Shown piece after piece: positions 26,079 through 34,765 of a DNA stretch of 64,000 nucleotides (positions are counted from its first letter, which is position 1; every line of letters begins with the position of its first letter). The DNA is from Gemmatimonas sp. (lineage in GTDB: Bacteria; Gemmatimonadota; Gemmatimonadetes; Gemmatimonadales; Gemmatimonadaceae), in the NCBI RefSeq assembly GCF_031426495.1, contig NZ_JANPLK010000049.1:1-64000 (forward strand), given 5' to 3'. A program made the position numbers and the translations under genes. Under the pieces are notes generated by a model. It worked only from the letters and a program-made list of their open reading frames with translations. It was not told the DNA's origin and ran no database searches.

Positions 26079-26384
26079 CTACTTACGCAGCTCTGGAATC
26101 GACGCCGCCAGACGTTGTAGCGCGCGGAAATGCTCGGCGACGGCGCGCGTCCCCACCTTGGTGAGAGAAAGCCACGTCCGCTGGCGTGAGGCGAGCGTGG
26201 CCTTGCGGACGGTGAGATAGCCGGCGTCTTCGAGTTGCTTGACGTGCTTCGACAGCACCGAGTCGCTGACCCCCGTTTCGCCTCGAACCAGCGAGAATTC
26301 CGCCTCGCTCACCGCCGACAGTATCGCGCAGATCTGGAGACGCACGGGGGCGTGAATGACGGGATCGAGCTGCAAGCCACTCAC
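26079..26384 (-). CDS. Winged-helix transcriptional regulator
   Basis: Regulator of about 101 aa in the MarR/ArsR-like HTH_34 group. After LDPVIHAPVRLQICAILS comes the DNA-binding core VSDSVLSKHVKQLEDAGYL, then a wing with TWLSLTKVGTRAV. GTG 26384 overlaps the stop of the upstream small membrane protein (GTGA) and is taken as the start. Paired with a small membrane protein of unknown role, it may control that gene. Confidence 0.85.
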   Translation of the reverse strand: MSGLQLDPVIHAPVRLQICAILSAVSEAEFSLVRGETGVSDSVLSKHVKQLEDAGYLTVRKATLASRQRTWLSLTKVGTRAVAEHFRALQRLAASIPELRK

Positions 26385-26665
26385 GACATCTCCTCCCGGA
26401 GCTCTGCCCGCCAGGCGCGATCCCATGCGACACTTCCACGGGCCGCGATGATCGCCATGACCACCCCGCAGAAGATCGCCACACGGCCGTCAGGATACGC
26501 ATCACGAAAGAGCATCGCCAGTGCGCAGAACACCGCGGTCGCGAAGCCAATGCCGATCGCGATGCGTCGGGTCTTGCCAGGCCGCGTGCCGCTGACCTGT
26601 TCGGACTCAGCTCCATGCAGTGAGGACGCGCCATCGCGACGCCCGGGGAGCCATGCACATTGCAT
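26381..26665 (-). CDS. Small membrane protein
   Basis: About 94 aa from ATG 26665, which has GAGG 6 nt upstream. Two hydrophobic helices (IAIGIGFATAVFCALAMLF and VAIFCGVVMAIIAA) separated by a short loop. No family recognised. It is translationally coupled to the winged-helix regulator downstream. Confidence 0.65.
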   Translation of the reverse strand: MQCAWLPGRRDGASSLHGAESEQVSGTRPGKTRRIAIGIGFATAVFCALAMLFRDAYPDGRVAIFCGVVMAIIAARGSVAWDRAWRAELREEMS

Positions 26666-26728
26666 GAGGTCCTCAGGGGCGCGGCCGAGTTCCCTCGAGA
26701 GCCCCTGGGCACGTGCCACGACCACGGT

Positions 26729-27157
26729 TTACCCAACCACCAGCGGCAACATGCTCACATGGCCGCCCACCACCCGCCACACGCCGTCGGGCTCACGCGC
26801 CCAAACGCGCGTGTATCGGAAGGTTCCACTCACGGGGGCACCGCCTACGTCCACGGTGAGGCCGGCGCGCAACGCAATCACGGCCACGTCATCCCCGACG
26901 CGTCGCACCTGCAGCTCCTCCGGCTCGTGTCGGCGGAACCGTACGACGCCTGCGGCATGCGCGCTGAGATCCTGCTGCTTGGTACCTAGCTGCCCGTCGG
27001 GACCCGTGAACAACAGCGCATCGGCAATGAGGGCGTCGAGTGTGGGCACATCGGCGTCGAGCTGCGCACGGCGCAAGCGCGCTTCGAGCATGACCATCTC
27101 GGGGTCGGCGGGCCCCGAAAGGACCGAGGTCATCAGGTCGAGTTCAAGCTCATTCAT
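26729..27157 (-). CDS. DUF4440 / NTF2-like protein
   Basis: Cytoplasmic protein of 142 aa with the cone-shaped NTF2-like fold: LEARLRRAQLDADVPTLDALIADALLFTGPDG is the typical helix-strand opening of DUF4440, and TFRYTRVWAREPDGVWRVVGGH is the closing strand pair. Family members are often enzymes or binding proteins of unknown substrate. The start overlaps the end of a CPBP pseudogene by 8 bp, which suggests they once formed an operon. Confidence 0.8.
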   Translation of the reverse strand: MNELELDLMTSVLSGPADPEMVMLEARLRRAQLDADVPTLDALIADALLFTGPDGQLGTKQQDLSAHAAGVVRFRRHEPEELQVRRVGDDVAVIALRAGLTVDVGGAPVSGTFRYTRVWAREPDGVWRVVGGHVSMLPLVVG

Positions 27158-27490
27158 GGGTGATCATGAAGGTGATTGGTGGCGTGCGGTGCGTCGCGTT
27201 GCTGACTGACCAGGGCCCATCGAGGGGCCGCACATTGCGGAGGATCATCGCCGCGCAGATTGAAATACCCTGCAGAAAGTGTATGCCCCACGCTCACCCG
27301 ATGCCCTGTGTTTCCAGCACCGACCGTGCGAGTAGCCACCCCAATGCGCCGGCCATGAGTGCGCCCACCAGACCGCTGGGCAAACCGCGCATATGTGGGA
27401 GACCGAACAGCATCGGGGACAGCAACGTGACGAGCGATGGATTCATCGTGCCGGCGAGCGGCACCAGCAGGCCCACGCGATGTCCAGTCC
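27150..27490 (-). pseudogene. CPBP-family intramembrane protease, truncated and with a stop
   Basis: Reading the minus strand, HRVGLLVPLAGTMNPS then LLSPMLFGLPHMRGLPSGLVGALMAG and LLARSVLETQGIG match the C-terminal half of CPBP/Abi intramembrane proteases. The next codon is TGA where Trp is expected. The same frame then continues AWGIHFLQGISICAAMIL, containing the last conserved His, to a stop at 27150. The N-terminal half with the EExxxR motif is missing; the similarity ends close to the hairpin at 27497. Confidence 0.65.
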
Positions 27491-27496
27491 ATCTGC

Positions 27497-27539
27497 CGCT
27501 CCAGTGGGATGGCACCGTCGGCGCCATCCCACTGGAGCG
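27497..27539. terminator. Strong perfect inverted repeat (17-base arms)
   Basis: CGCTCCAGTGGGATGGC, a 9-base loop, then its exact reverse complement. It begins 26 bp after the stop of the minus-strand lipoprotein gene at 27566. No T-run follows on either side, so it is either a factor-dependent termination hairpin or a small mobile palindrome; it also lies at the break point of the CPBP pseudogene. Confidence 0.6.
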
Positions 27540-27565
27540 CTGCGTCTTGCGCGTCTCCGGCCCGG

Positions 27566-28117
27566 TCAGCGCACGACGATTTGCTTTTCGACGGTAACCG
27601 GGGACTCGCTCGACGTCCACTGCTCAACCCGGCGGCCCCGCACACGAAGGGTCGCAAGTCCGGGGGTGGCGATCGTGACCGTGACCGTCCGGCTGATATT
27701 CAAGAGCACCTCGATGCACGCGCGATCCGTCGTGTACACGTCGGACGGTTCAAGCAGCACGGTGCGATCGCTCGGCGAGATCGCCGTCGGGCCCGCCACC
27801 CAGCAGCCGCTCAGGACGATGCTTCCGATCTGCACCGTGAACGGCTCGCCGGCGCGCACCGTATCGGGCGCCACCAGCGCAGCGGACGGCAGCAGGACCC
27901 CCGTGGTTGGTGCCGGAGCCCATTGCAGCGCCGGATTCGCACGTGACACTGACGCGTCGTCTGCAGGCAGCGCTGATTCCAACCCGGTCAGCATTTGCAG
28001 CACGGACGTCTCCGTACGCACCGGCGCCAGATCCGGCTCGGTTGTCCCCCCGCACGCACTCACCAGAAAAAGCACGGTACCACTCAAAAGGTGAGCGGCT
28101 CGACGACATCGCAGCAT
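27566..28117 (-). CDS. Putative lipoprotein
   Basis: Protein of 183 aa with a lipoprotein signal (LSGTVLFLVSACGG, lipidated Cys near residue 22). The mature part contains VRAGEPFTVQIGSIVLSGCW and a late TVTVTIATPGLATLRVRGR segment, which reads like an all-beta domain of the immunoglobulin type. No family recognised. It stands alone between the ABC permease and the CPBP pseudogene. Confidence 0.7.
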   Translation of the reverse strand: MLRCRRAAHLLSGTVLFLVSACGGTTEPDLAPVRTETSVLQMLTGLESALPADDASVSRANPALQWAPAPTTGVLLPSAALVAPDTVRAGEPFTVQIGSIVLSGCWVAGPTAISPSDRTVLLEPSDVYTTDRACIEVLLNISRTVTVTIATPGLATLRVRGRRVEQWTSSESPVTVEKQIVVR

Positions 28118-28254
28118 ATGACTTCCTCGGAAGAGATGGACGCAGGCGTTGAATCGACGCGATGCTGCCTACACTACCTTCGTCACGAAGGCTCGTGTCA
28201 CCGATCGTACACGAACGGCGGCTCACGCGAAACAAACGGACCGCAGGCGACTCC

Positions 28255-29502
28255 CTACTCGTGCCGGATCGCTTCGATCGGATTGAGGCGGGCCGCGCGA
28301 ACCGCGGGATACATGCCGAAGACGAGCCCCACGAGCACCGCGCTCAGTACGGCCACGGCCACCGTACTCATCGACACACTTGCAGCGATCTGCATACCGG
28401 GTAATTGCGCGCGCATGAGCGCGGTGATCGAGAAGGCCGCGCCCAGCCCAAGGACGACGCCCACCGCGCTGCCGAATCCCGAGATGACGATAGACTCGGC
28501 GAGAAACTGCGAGCGAACGTCACGCGAGCGCGCCCCAACCGCTTTGCGTATCCCGATCTCCCGCGTACGCTCGGTGACCGCGGCGAGCAGCACGTTCATG
28601 ATGCCGATTCCGCCTACGAGCAGCGAGATACCGGTGATCGCGCCCATAAACAGCTTGAAGAGCAGGATCCCCTGTTGCGCCTGCTGCAGCCGGCCCTCGT
28701 TGCTCTTGAAGCTCACTGTGCCCGCGCCGAATCGAGTCGTGGCCCAGCGCGTGATCGCGATCCGTACGCTGTCTGCCTGCTCCACGGTGCGGAGCTTGCC
28801 GAGCAACGACACCACCCGCGGACGCGCCGTGGGGGGCATGGCAGCCGTCGCTGCGGGAAGCGGCACCCACGCCATGTCGTTGGCGCTGGTGTCGGCGCTC
28901 ACGCCGATGATCGTGAAGACGGTGGACTGAAGCCGCAGCGTGCGCCCCAAAAGTTCGGCCACGCCGCTCAGGGATTCGGCAACGATAAGTCGACGGGCCA
29001 GCCCGCCCGACAGGACAACTAATCGCCCCGTCGTGTCGTTCACATCGCGTGCGGTGAACGCGCGTCCAGCGGCGAGCGTCACGCCGCCGATCGCACTCCA
29101 CCCCTCGGTGACGCCGACGATCATGGCCATGCGCCGCACTCGCCCTGCCGAATCAGTGACCTCACCACGCGCCGTCAGCTGCGCGCTGAGCCCCTCGACC
29201 CCTGGCATGCGCGCCGCCTCCCGGACATCGGCGGCGACAAACACGGGGTAGCGGTCGAGCGGAAAGCTCTGGCCGTCCACTTCCTCCGCAGTGACCGGGT
29301 CTACGGTGAAGTACATAACGGATGTCGTCTGGTCGAGCTGTGCGCGCATGGTGTCTTCAAGGCCATCACCGACCGAGAGCACGGCCACGAGCGAGCCCAC
29401 GCCGATGATCATCCCGAGCGTAGAGAGCACGGTACGCAGGGGGTTGGCGCGTAATGCGTCCGCGCCGACCCGCAAGTTCTGAAAGAAATTGAGAGAGGAC
29501 AT
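28255..29502 (-). CDS. MacB/FtsX-type ABC transporter permease
   Basis: Protein of 415 aa from ATG 29502. It begins with NPLRTVLSTLGMIIGVGSLVAVLSVGDG, the cytoplasmic-to-membrane start of MacB-type permeases. A large periplasmic MacB_PCD domain follows, and then three C-terminal helices with MNVLLAAVTERTREIGIRKAVGA, the FtsX signature. It lacks an ATP-binding domain, and no ATPase gene is next to it, so it either uses an ATPase encoded elsewhere or is an orphan left by the rearrangements around it. Likely role is export of a peptide, lipoprotein or drug. Confidence 0.88.
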   Translation of the reverse strand: MSSLNFFQNLRVGADALRANPLRTVLSTLGMIIGVGSLVAVLSVGDGLEDTMRAQLDQTTSVMYFTVDPVTAEEVDGQSFPLDRYPVFVAADVREAARMPGVEGLSAQLTARGEVTDSAGRVRRMAMIVGVTEGWSAIGGVTLAAGRAFTARDVNDTTGRLVVLSGGLARRLIVAESLSGVAELLGRTLRLQSTVFTIIGVSADTSANDMAWVPLPAATAAMPPTARPRVVSLLGKLRTVEQADSVRIAITRWATTRFGAGTVSFKSNEGRLQQAQQGILLFKLFMGAITGISLLVGGIGIMNVLLAAVTERTREIGIRKAVGARSRDVRSQFLAESIVISGFGSAVGVVLGLGAAFSITALMRAQLPGMQIAASVSMSTVAVAVLSAVLVGLVFGMYPAVRAARLNPIEAIRHE

Positions 29503-29844
29503 GCGTGCCTTACGGGCGAGCGCGGGCAATGGTGTCGGGGCGTTCCCGGCGCTTGACATCAACCGCGCGTGAGTCGGAAGGAAGCGGGCGCTGGCTGAAC
29601 CGTTCAGTCACCTCCACCCCCGCCGGCGGCCGGATCGCGCGTGACGGCGCGGGCCTGAGCGCCGCGAGTTTCGAAGCGCTCTCATACGGAGCACTGAACG
29701 ATTCGCGTCACCTGATTCGGGACCTGCCCCGGGGTCAGTGCACGCGGCCATCCTCGCGCGATGATGACTGGAACGCGCCGGATTGACACTTGCTTCACAT
29801 CGCCTTGCGAACTTCCGCTCACTCACTCATTCTGGAGGCTTCGC
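29503..29844. other. Intergenic region between divergent genes
   Basis: Separates the minus-strand permease from the plus-strand PfpI-like gene. A short minus-strand frame reading EVTERFSQRPLPSDSRAVD ends just before the permease and could be the tail of a lost adaptor gene, but there is too little to assign. The plus-strand gene has a GGAGG site directly before its ATG. Confidence 0.35.
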
Positions 29845-30984
29845 ATGTCCGTCCGTTTCATCGTCATGTGCACCGCGCTCTCGCTCCTCGCGCTGTCGCG
29901 CCCAGCGCACGCGCAACCCGTACGCGCCGCCGCCGTAGTGCTGGTGGTCAGCAGCGCCGGTCGCGACAGCGGTCGCACCCGTCCAGGCTTTGAAATGGAC
30001 GAGCTCACGCAGGCGTATCACATTTTCGCGACCAACGGGTTCGCCGTGACCATTGCCAGCCCCGCCGGCGGTGCCGTGCAAGCGGACAAGTATGATGCAG
30101 GCTTGGCATACAATGCCGCCTTTCTCGCTGATACGACCGCCATACGCAAGCTCACGAATACCACCCGTACCGCTGCCGTCCGCGCAGGTGATTTCGACGC
30201 AATTTTCGTGGTGGGCGGCAAAGGCGCGATGTTCGACCTCTCCCTCGACGCGGCGCTGGCCCGCCTGGCCGGCGAGATCTATGATCGCGGTGGCGTCGTG
30301 AGCGCCGTCTGTCACGGGCCGGCAGGACTGGTGCGTGCGCGCACCAAGACCGGAACGGCATTGCTGGCGGGGCGCATGGTCACGGGCTTCTCGAACGAAG
30401 AAGAGCAGGTCTTCGGCAAGAAGTGGGTGTCGCAGTTCCCGTTCATGCTGGAAACTGAGATCCGCTCGCTCGGCGCCGAATGGCAGGAGGCTGCGCTCAT
30501 GCTTCCGCACGTGGCCATCGACGGCCGGATTGTCACCGGCCAGAATCCCTATGCCACGGCAGCCACCGCCGAGGCGGTGGTACGCACGCTGGGTCGACCG
30601 CTCGCCGCGCGCACGCCGTGGGCCGATGAACGTACCGTCAATTTTGCATACGCCGCGTTACGCCGCGACCCGCATACGCCGCGTCGTGAACTCGCCACGA
30701 TTCACGCGGAGCTCAAGATCGACTTGATCGGACTCATCGGCTACTACCAGCTGCAGACGGCAACGGATACGAGCGCCGTACGGTCGGCGCTCACCCTCAT
30801 GGAACTGGCCGCGCCGTACATGCCGCAGCCACAGATGACACTCGGCATGGCTGATGCCTACCGTCGACTGGGACGGATGGACGATGCCCGTGCGCTCGCG
30901 AAGGACGTGGTGCGGTTGCACCCGACCATGCGGGAAGCACGTGAACTGCTCACGACGCTCGAACGAGCCACGCCACCGCAATGA
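29845..30984 (+). CDS. Exported DJ-1/PfpI family protein with C-terminal helical extension
   Basis: Protein of 379 aa starting at MSVRFIV (GGAGG just upstream). A signal peptide ends at AHAQ, so it acts outside the cytoplasm, unusual for this family. The class I glutamine amidotransferase-like domain (about 27-250) has GFEMDEL, FVVGGKGAMFDL and VSAVCHGPAGL, with the nucleophile Cys156 and His157. This matches Hsp31/YhbO-type glyoxalase or chaperone members. The last about 100 residues (LTLMELAAPYMPQPQMTLGMADAY) look TPR-like. The stop overlaps the response regulator start (ATGA), so it is co-expressed with the two-component system. Confidence 0.87.
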   Translation: MSVRFIVMCTALSLLALSRPAHAQPVRAAAVVLVVSSAGRDSGRTRPGFEMDELTQAYHIFATNGFAVTIASPAGGAVQADKYDAGLAYNAAFLADTTAIRKLTNTTRTAAVRAGDFDAIFVVGGKGAMFDLSLDAALARLAGEIYDRGGVVSAVCHGPAGLVRARTKTGTALLAGRMVTGFSNEEEQVFGKKWVSQFPFMLETEIRSLGAEWQEAALMLPHVAIDGRIVTGQNPYATAATAEAVVRTLGRPLAARTPWADERTVNFAYAALRRDPHTPRRELATIHAELKIDLIGLIGYYQLQTATDTSAVRSALTLMELAAPYMPQPQMTLGMADAYRRLGRMDDARALAKDVVRLHPTMREARELLTTLERATPPQ

Positions 30985-31670
30985 ATACCCGTGCCATGCA
31001 TGTGCTGGTGATCGAGGACAATGCGGCCTTGCGCGAAAGCGTGGGGCTGCTGCTTCGGGCACATGGCCATCGCGTGGACCTCGCGGCCGAAGGACGGGCG
31101 GGACTGCAGATGGCACTCGCCGAGCCACCGGACGTGCTGGTCCTCGACGTCATGCTCCCCGGTTTAGGTGGTTTGCGTCTCTGCGCGCGCCTGCGCGCGG
31201 AGTGCGACCGTCACGTACCAGTGCTCATGCTCACGGCGCGCGATACACTGGCCGATAAACTCGAGGGCTTTCGCGTCGGTGCCGATGACTATCTCACCAA
31301 GCCGTTTGCCAACGAGGAACTGCTCGCGCGATGTGTGGCGCTGTCCTCGCGACATAGTGCCGGCCTGGATCATGTGCTGCGAATAGGATCGCTGATGATC
31401 GATCGTCGATCGGGCATCGTACGGCGTAACGGACAGATTCTCGCGCTGCGGCAGTTGTCGCACCGCATTCTGCTGATGCTCGCGGAAGCATGGCCGCGTG
31501 CCGTGACGCGCAGTGAGCTCACACGACGTCTCTGGGGCGAGGATTCCCCGGTGTCGGATCCGCTGCGTACGCATCTATACCTTCTACGTCAGGCGCTCGA
31601 TAGGCCGTTCGACACACCCATGCTGGTGACCATTCACGACATGGGGTATCGGCTGCAGGCGGATACGTGA
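30981..31670 (+). CDS. OmpR/PhoB-family response regulator
   Basis: DNA-binding response regulator of 229 aa. The receiver domain has VIEDN at 10-14, the phosphoacceptor Asp56 in VLVLDVMLPG, LTARD, and Lys in DDYLTKPF. The C-terminal winged helix ends TIHDMGYRL, the trans_reg_C hallmark. The start overlaps the PfpI-like gene and the cognate kinase follows after 22 bp, so the three genes form an operon. Confidence 0.95.
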   Translation: MNTRAMHVLVIEDNAALRESVGLLLRAHGHRVDLAAEGRAGLQMALAEPPDVLVLDVMLPGLGGLRLCARLRAECDRHVPVLMLTARDTLADKLEGFRVGADDYLTKPFANEELLARCVALSSRHSAGLDHVLRIGSLMIDRRSGIVRRNGQILALRQLSHRILLMLAEAWPRAVTRSELTRRLWGEDSPVSDPLRTHLYLLRQALDRPFDTPMLVTIHDMGYRLQADT

Positions 31671-31692
31671 ACCTCGGTATCTCTCGAGCACA

Positions 31693-33054
31693 ATGGTGAG
31701 AGCCGGGTCGGACGAGCGGCGGGCCTCCACGCTGCGCACGCGGATCGTGCGTGCGTTCGCGGCGTTTGCCGTGGTTGTTGCCATTTTCTTCGGCGTGTCG
31801 ACGGCGGTGTTCCTGTACACCGTCGAGGATGAGTTCTTCAACGCGATGCTCGGCGAAGAAGCCGCGCTCCTTGAATCGCAGAGGGCTTCCGGCGCCGACT
31901 GGGGTGTGCCGAGAACCTCGTGGATGTCGGTCCACACATCAACGGAGAGCCTGCCAGCGGATCTCCGGTCGCAGCTCCGCGCGGAACCCACTCGAACGGA
32001 GTTCGTTGGCGAGAACGGGCGCCACTATCATGTGCGGCCGCTGCGAGGCCGTGCCGGAGCAACGGCGGCTCGTGAGGGCGCGCGTGCGCTGATCGCACCC
32101 GCATGGCTCGTGGCCGAAGTGAGCAGGCGCTTGATCGTACGCCCCATGCGCAGCGCGCTGATCGAGAAGTGGCTGATCGTCGAGTGCTTCATCCTCGTGC
32201 TGGCGGTGTTGATCGCGTTGCGCATGGCACGACGTGTGGCACAGCCGTTGGCATCGCTGGCGGAAGGCGTTCAGGATTTCGATCCGTCCCTCCCGACAGG
32301 AACCGCCGTGATGGTAAATGCCGATGCCGAAGTTCTGGTGGTTGCGAAAGCACTCGACGAGATGCGGGCGCGAGTACAGGCGCTGGTCGCACGCGAGCGG
32401 ACGTTCACCCGCGATGTGAGTCATGAACTGCGCACACCGCTCGCGGTCATTCGTTCGACGGCCGCACAAGCACTACGCGATGACGGCATGCGGAGCGACT
32501 CGCGCCGGTTGCTCACGATGGCGCTGAATGCTGCCGAACAGATGGAGCGCACGGTCACGAGCCTCCTGACGCTCGCGCGCGACGATCTGCTGGTCGGGCC
32601 CGCGATGCCAACGCGAATCCTCCCCACGCTCGAGCAGGTGGTGGTGGAGCAGTCCCTCGTGATCTCCGGGCGCGACATTTCGCTTGACTTACGTGTCCCC
32701 GCACAGGCCGCGCTCCACGTCTCCGAGACGGTGTTGCACATGCTGCTCTCCAACCTGCTGGGGAACGCCTTTGCGCATACGGCATCTGGCAACATACGCA
32801 TGACGTTCGTCGACGGAATTTTGCGGATAAGCAATCCAGTGGACGATGACCACAACGAGCGAGTGGTGCCCAAGCTGGACACGCTTGCCGTGCCAGGGGT
32901 GCGCCGCGACCACAGCCCTGGCTACGGATTCGGTCTGGATATCGTGGCGCGACTCTGCGCACGGGCCGGCCTGGCGCTCCACTGGCAGCGGCGTGAAGGC
33001 GTGTTCGATGTGTGGGTTTACGAGCACACACATCGTTCGAGGAGCCGCGCGTGA
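31693..33054 (+). CDS. Sensor histidine kinase
   Basis: Kinase of 453 aa with two membrane helices (about 20-42 and 160-177) enclosing a periplasmic sensor domain of about 115 residues. A HAMP-like linker follows. The dimerisation box is FTRDVSHELRTPLAVIRSTA with phospho-accepting His244. The ATPase domain shows LLSNLLGNAFAHT (N box) and GYGFGLDIVARLC (G box). The D-box region is short (DDDHNERV), so the ATP lid is somewhat diverged. It pairs with the response regulator just upstream. The signal is unknown. Confidence 0.93.
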   Translation: MVRAGSDERRASTLRTRIVRAFAAFAVVVAIFFGVSTAVFLYTVEDEFFNAMLGEEAALLESQRASGADWGVPRTSWMSVHTSTESLPADLRSQLRAEPTRTEFVGENGRHYHVRPLRGRAGATAAREGARALIAPAWLVAEVSRRLIVRPMRSALIEKWLIVECFILVLAVLIALRMARRVAQPLASLAEGVQDFDPSLPTGTAVMVNADAEVLVVAKALDEMRARVQALVARERTFTRDVSHELRTPLAVIRSTAAQALRDDGMRSDSRRLLTMALNAAEQMERTVTSLLTLARDDLLVGPAMPTRILPTLEQVVVEQSLVISGRDISLDLRVPAQAALHVSETVLHMLLSNLLGNAFAHTASGNIRMTFVDGILRISNPVDDDHNERVVPKLDTLAVPGVRRDHSPGYGFGLDIVARLCARAGLALHWQRREGVFDVWVYEHTHRSRSRA

Positions 33055-33111
33055 TAGGCGCACCGCTGACCGCGAGACGTAGCGCACGAGACTGCGCCAG
33101 TTGCACCTCTC

Positions 33112-33890
33112 CCGTCATGCGTACACGGTAGTGAACCAGATCCGCCTTACCGGCCACTGGGTGCTCCAGAGCACGTCGTTCAGCCACTCACGCAGCGGGT
33201 TCACGTCAAACAACTCGTCCTTGATACGCACGAACGTGCTACAGCGAATGGGCCCGGTTTCGATTTGGACCGCCCCCCTGACCTGCTCGGGATGGCGGTT
33301 GATGACCGAGGTGCCGTACATCCCGCACCAGGAATGGCCGACCAGGGTGACCTGCAGCCCGGGGGCAACGCGGTCCACGAGAGCGAGCACGTGCCTTCCG
33401 CGGCGAAGTCGACGCGCGTGTAATCCTCCACATGGGCCGCGCCGAGCTGCTGCCTCGTTGCCGCGTGGGCGCCCCTGCACACACCGTGTCCTCCGCGCCG
33501 GCCGCGACGGCGAGTTGCACCGTCGCGGAGCCAACGGTGCCCGACGCGCCGTTGATCAGGACGCGGTCTCCAGCTCACACGGCGCCGCGTCGGAAGAAAT
33601 CGAGCGCCGTGGTGCCACCAAACGTGAGGGCTGCTGCGGTCTCGTACGAGTGGGTCGGCGGCTTGCCCACGATCACCGCATCGGCACGCACACAGCGGTA
33701 CTGAGCGCGAGCGCCCCGTTTTGCACCAGAGAAAGCCACGACCGCGTCACCCACGGCAAAGTGGTGGACAGCGGCACCAATCTCCACGATGTCCCCAGTC
33801 AATTCCGTGCCAAGGATCGGTTGACGCGGGGCGGTGATACCGAACGCCTGGCGGTCCGTCTTGTCGGCACACCGCGGCCTGCATCTGTGA
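33112..33890 (-). pseudogene. Chimeric pseudogene: quinone oxidoreductase-type dehydrogenase fused to alpha/beta hydrolase remnant
   Basis: From the right end, the minus strand encodes GDIVEIGAAVHHFAVGDAVVAF, ALTFGGTTALDFFRRGAV, then TGA, then in frame AGDRVLINGASGTVGSATVQLAVAAGAE, all typical of medium-chain dehydrogenases. A shift to another frame gives GAAHVEDYTRVDFAAEG. Here the dehydrogenase ends and a third frame continues with LQVTLVGHSWCGMYGTSVI and HPEQVRGAVQIETGP, an alpha/beta hydrolase nucleophile elbow and what follows it. An internal stop, frameshifts and a fusion junction make both genes dead. Confidence 0.7.
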
Positions 33891-33892
33891 TG

Positions 33893-34639
33893 TCACGGCG
33901 CCGGAGCAGCCTGACGAGCCTTCCGACGGAGGGCGGTGGTCAGGCCGATCCGAATGGCGTACAGGTCAGCCCTTGAGCGCTTGATGTCGAAACCGAGTGA
34001 CCCATCAGGTTGATCCGTCAAGCCGCCCTTGATGAGATAGTTCCGTTCACCGTGGCTTTCATACCCGACGCCGATGTCAATGCTGGTGCTGCGGTGCACG
34101 GGCAACTGCAGGCCAACACCGCCACGCAACACCAGGCCGCCATCGCCAAAATTTTCGTCGGCGGCGACGAAATCCGGAACAAGGCCGCCGCCGAGTCCAC
34201 TGACGGTCGCGAAGCGGCTCACGCCGAGGAGGCCGTAGCCATAAAGCCGGACCCGTCCGACCGGTACGGCGAACTGTGGCCCGAGTGCCAACGAGAAGAT
34301 CCCGTTGGCCGTGGTCAGGTCCACGGCCACGCGACAGTGCGGCGCCGTTCCCAGACAATTTCGCTGGCTCTCGTGGCCGTAGTTCAGCCACCCCCCTTCC
34401 AACCGCAGCGACACGAGGCCGTATCGGTCGAGCCGCAGTAAGGCATGGGCCTGCCCCCCGGCCGCGTTCTTCACGTTCCGCTTGAACGCGCCGACCGGTT
34501 GGCCGGCATCGGCGGTGAGACCAACGTGCCACCGAGGAAGGCGCACGGCGTTGGTGTCCGTGGAAGGCGATTGCTGCTGCCCGAAGGCGAGGGTCGCGAA
34601 CGAAAGCAGCCCGACAAGGGCGGCAAGGGAACAACGCAT
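33893..34639 (-). CDS. Outer-membrane beta-barrel-like protein
   Basis: Protein of 248 aa with a signal peptide ending at AFGQ. The mature part alternates polar and hydrophobic residues in strands with Gly-rich turns (WHVGLTADAGQPVG, YGLVSLRLEGGWLNYG, RLYGYGLLGVSRF, SIDIGVGYESHG), the pattern of an eight-strand-type barrel. No specific family is recognised. Its start lies 30 bp from the first TTACAGTGTAA-like half-site of the neighbouring TetR operator, so it is a likely target of that regulator. Confidence 0.65.
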   Translation of the reverse strand: MRCSLAALVGLLSFATLAFGQQQSPSTDTNAVRLPRWHVGLTADAGQPVGAFKRNVKNAAGGQAHALLRLDRYGLVSLRLEGGWLNYGHESQRNCLGTAPHCRVAVDLTTANGIFSLALGPQFAVPVGRVRLYGYGLLGVSRFATVSGLGGGLVPDFVAADENFGDGGLVLRGGVGLQLPVHRSTSIDIGVGYESHGERNYLIKGGLTDQPDGSLGFDIKRSRADLYAIRIGLTTALRRKARQAAPAP

Positions 34640-34668
34640 GGGGAGAGGGTGCGGAAAGTGTTTACAGA

Positions 34669-34700
34669 CTTACAGTGTATGCTTGAAAGTACGCTGTAAG
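34669..34700. promoter_or_regulatory. Probable TetR operator, inverted repeat
   Basis: CTTACAGTGTA, ten bases, TACGCTGTAAG: an inverted pair differing at one position. It lies between the divergent barrel gene (start 34639) and TetR gene (start 34766). The same CTTACAGTGTA element recurs at 35750-35760. This suggests autoregulation and control of the barrel gene. Confidence 0.6.
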
Positions 34701-34765
34701 GTTTTTGCCCGTCAAGCGCGGCCGTGTGCTTGCCATACATTGTTGGGACCTGTAGTGTCCCTTGC

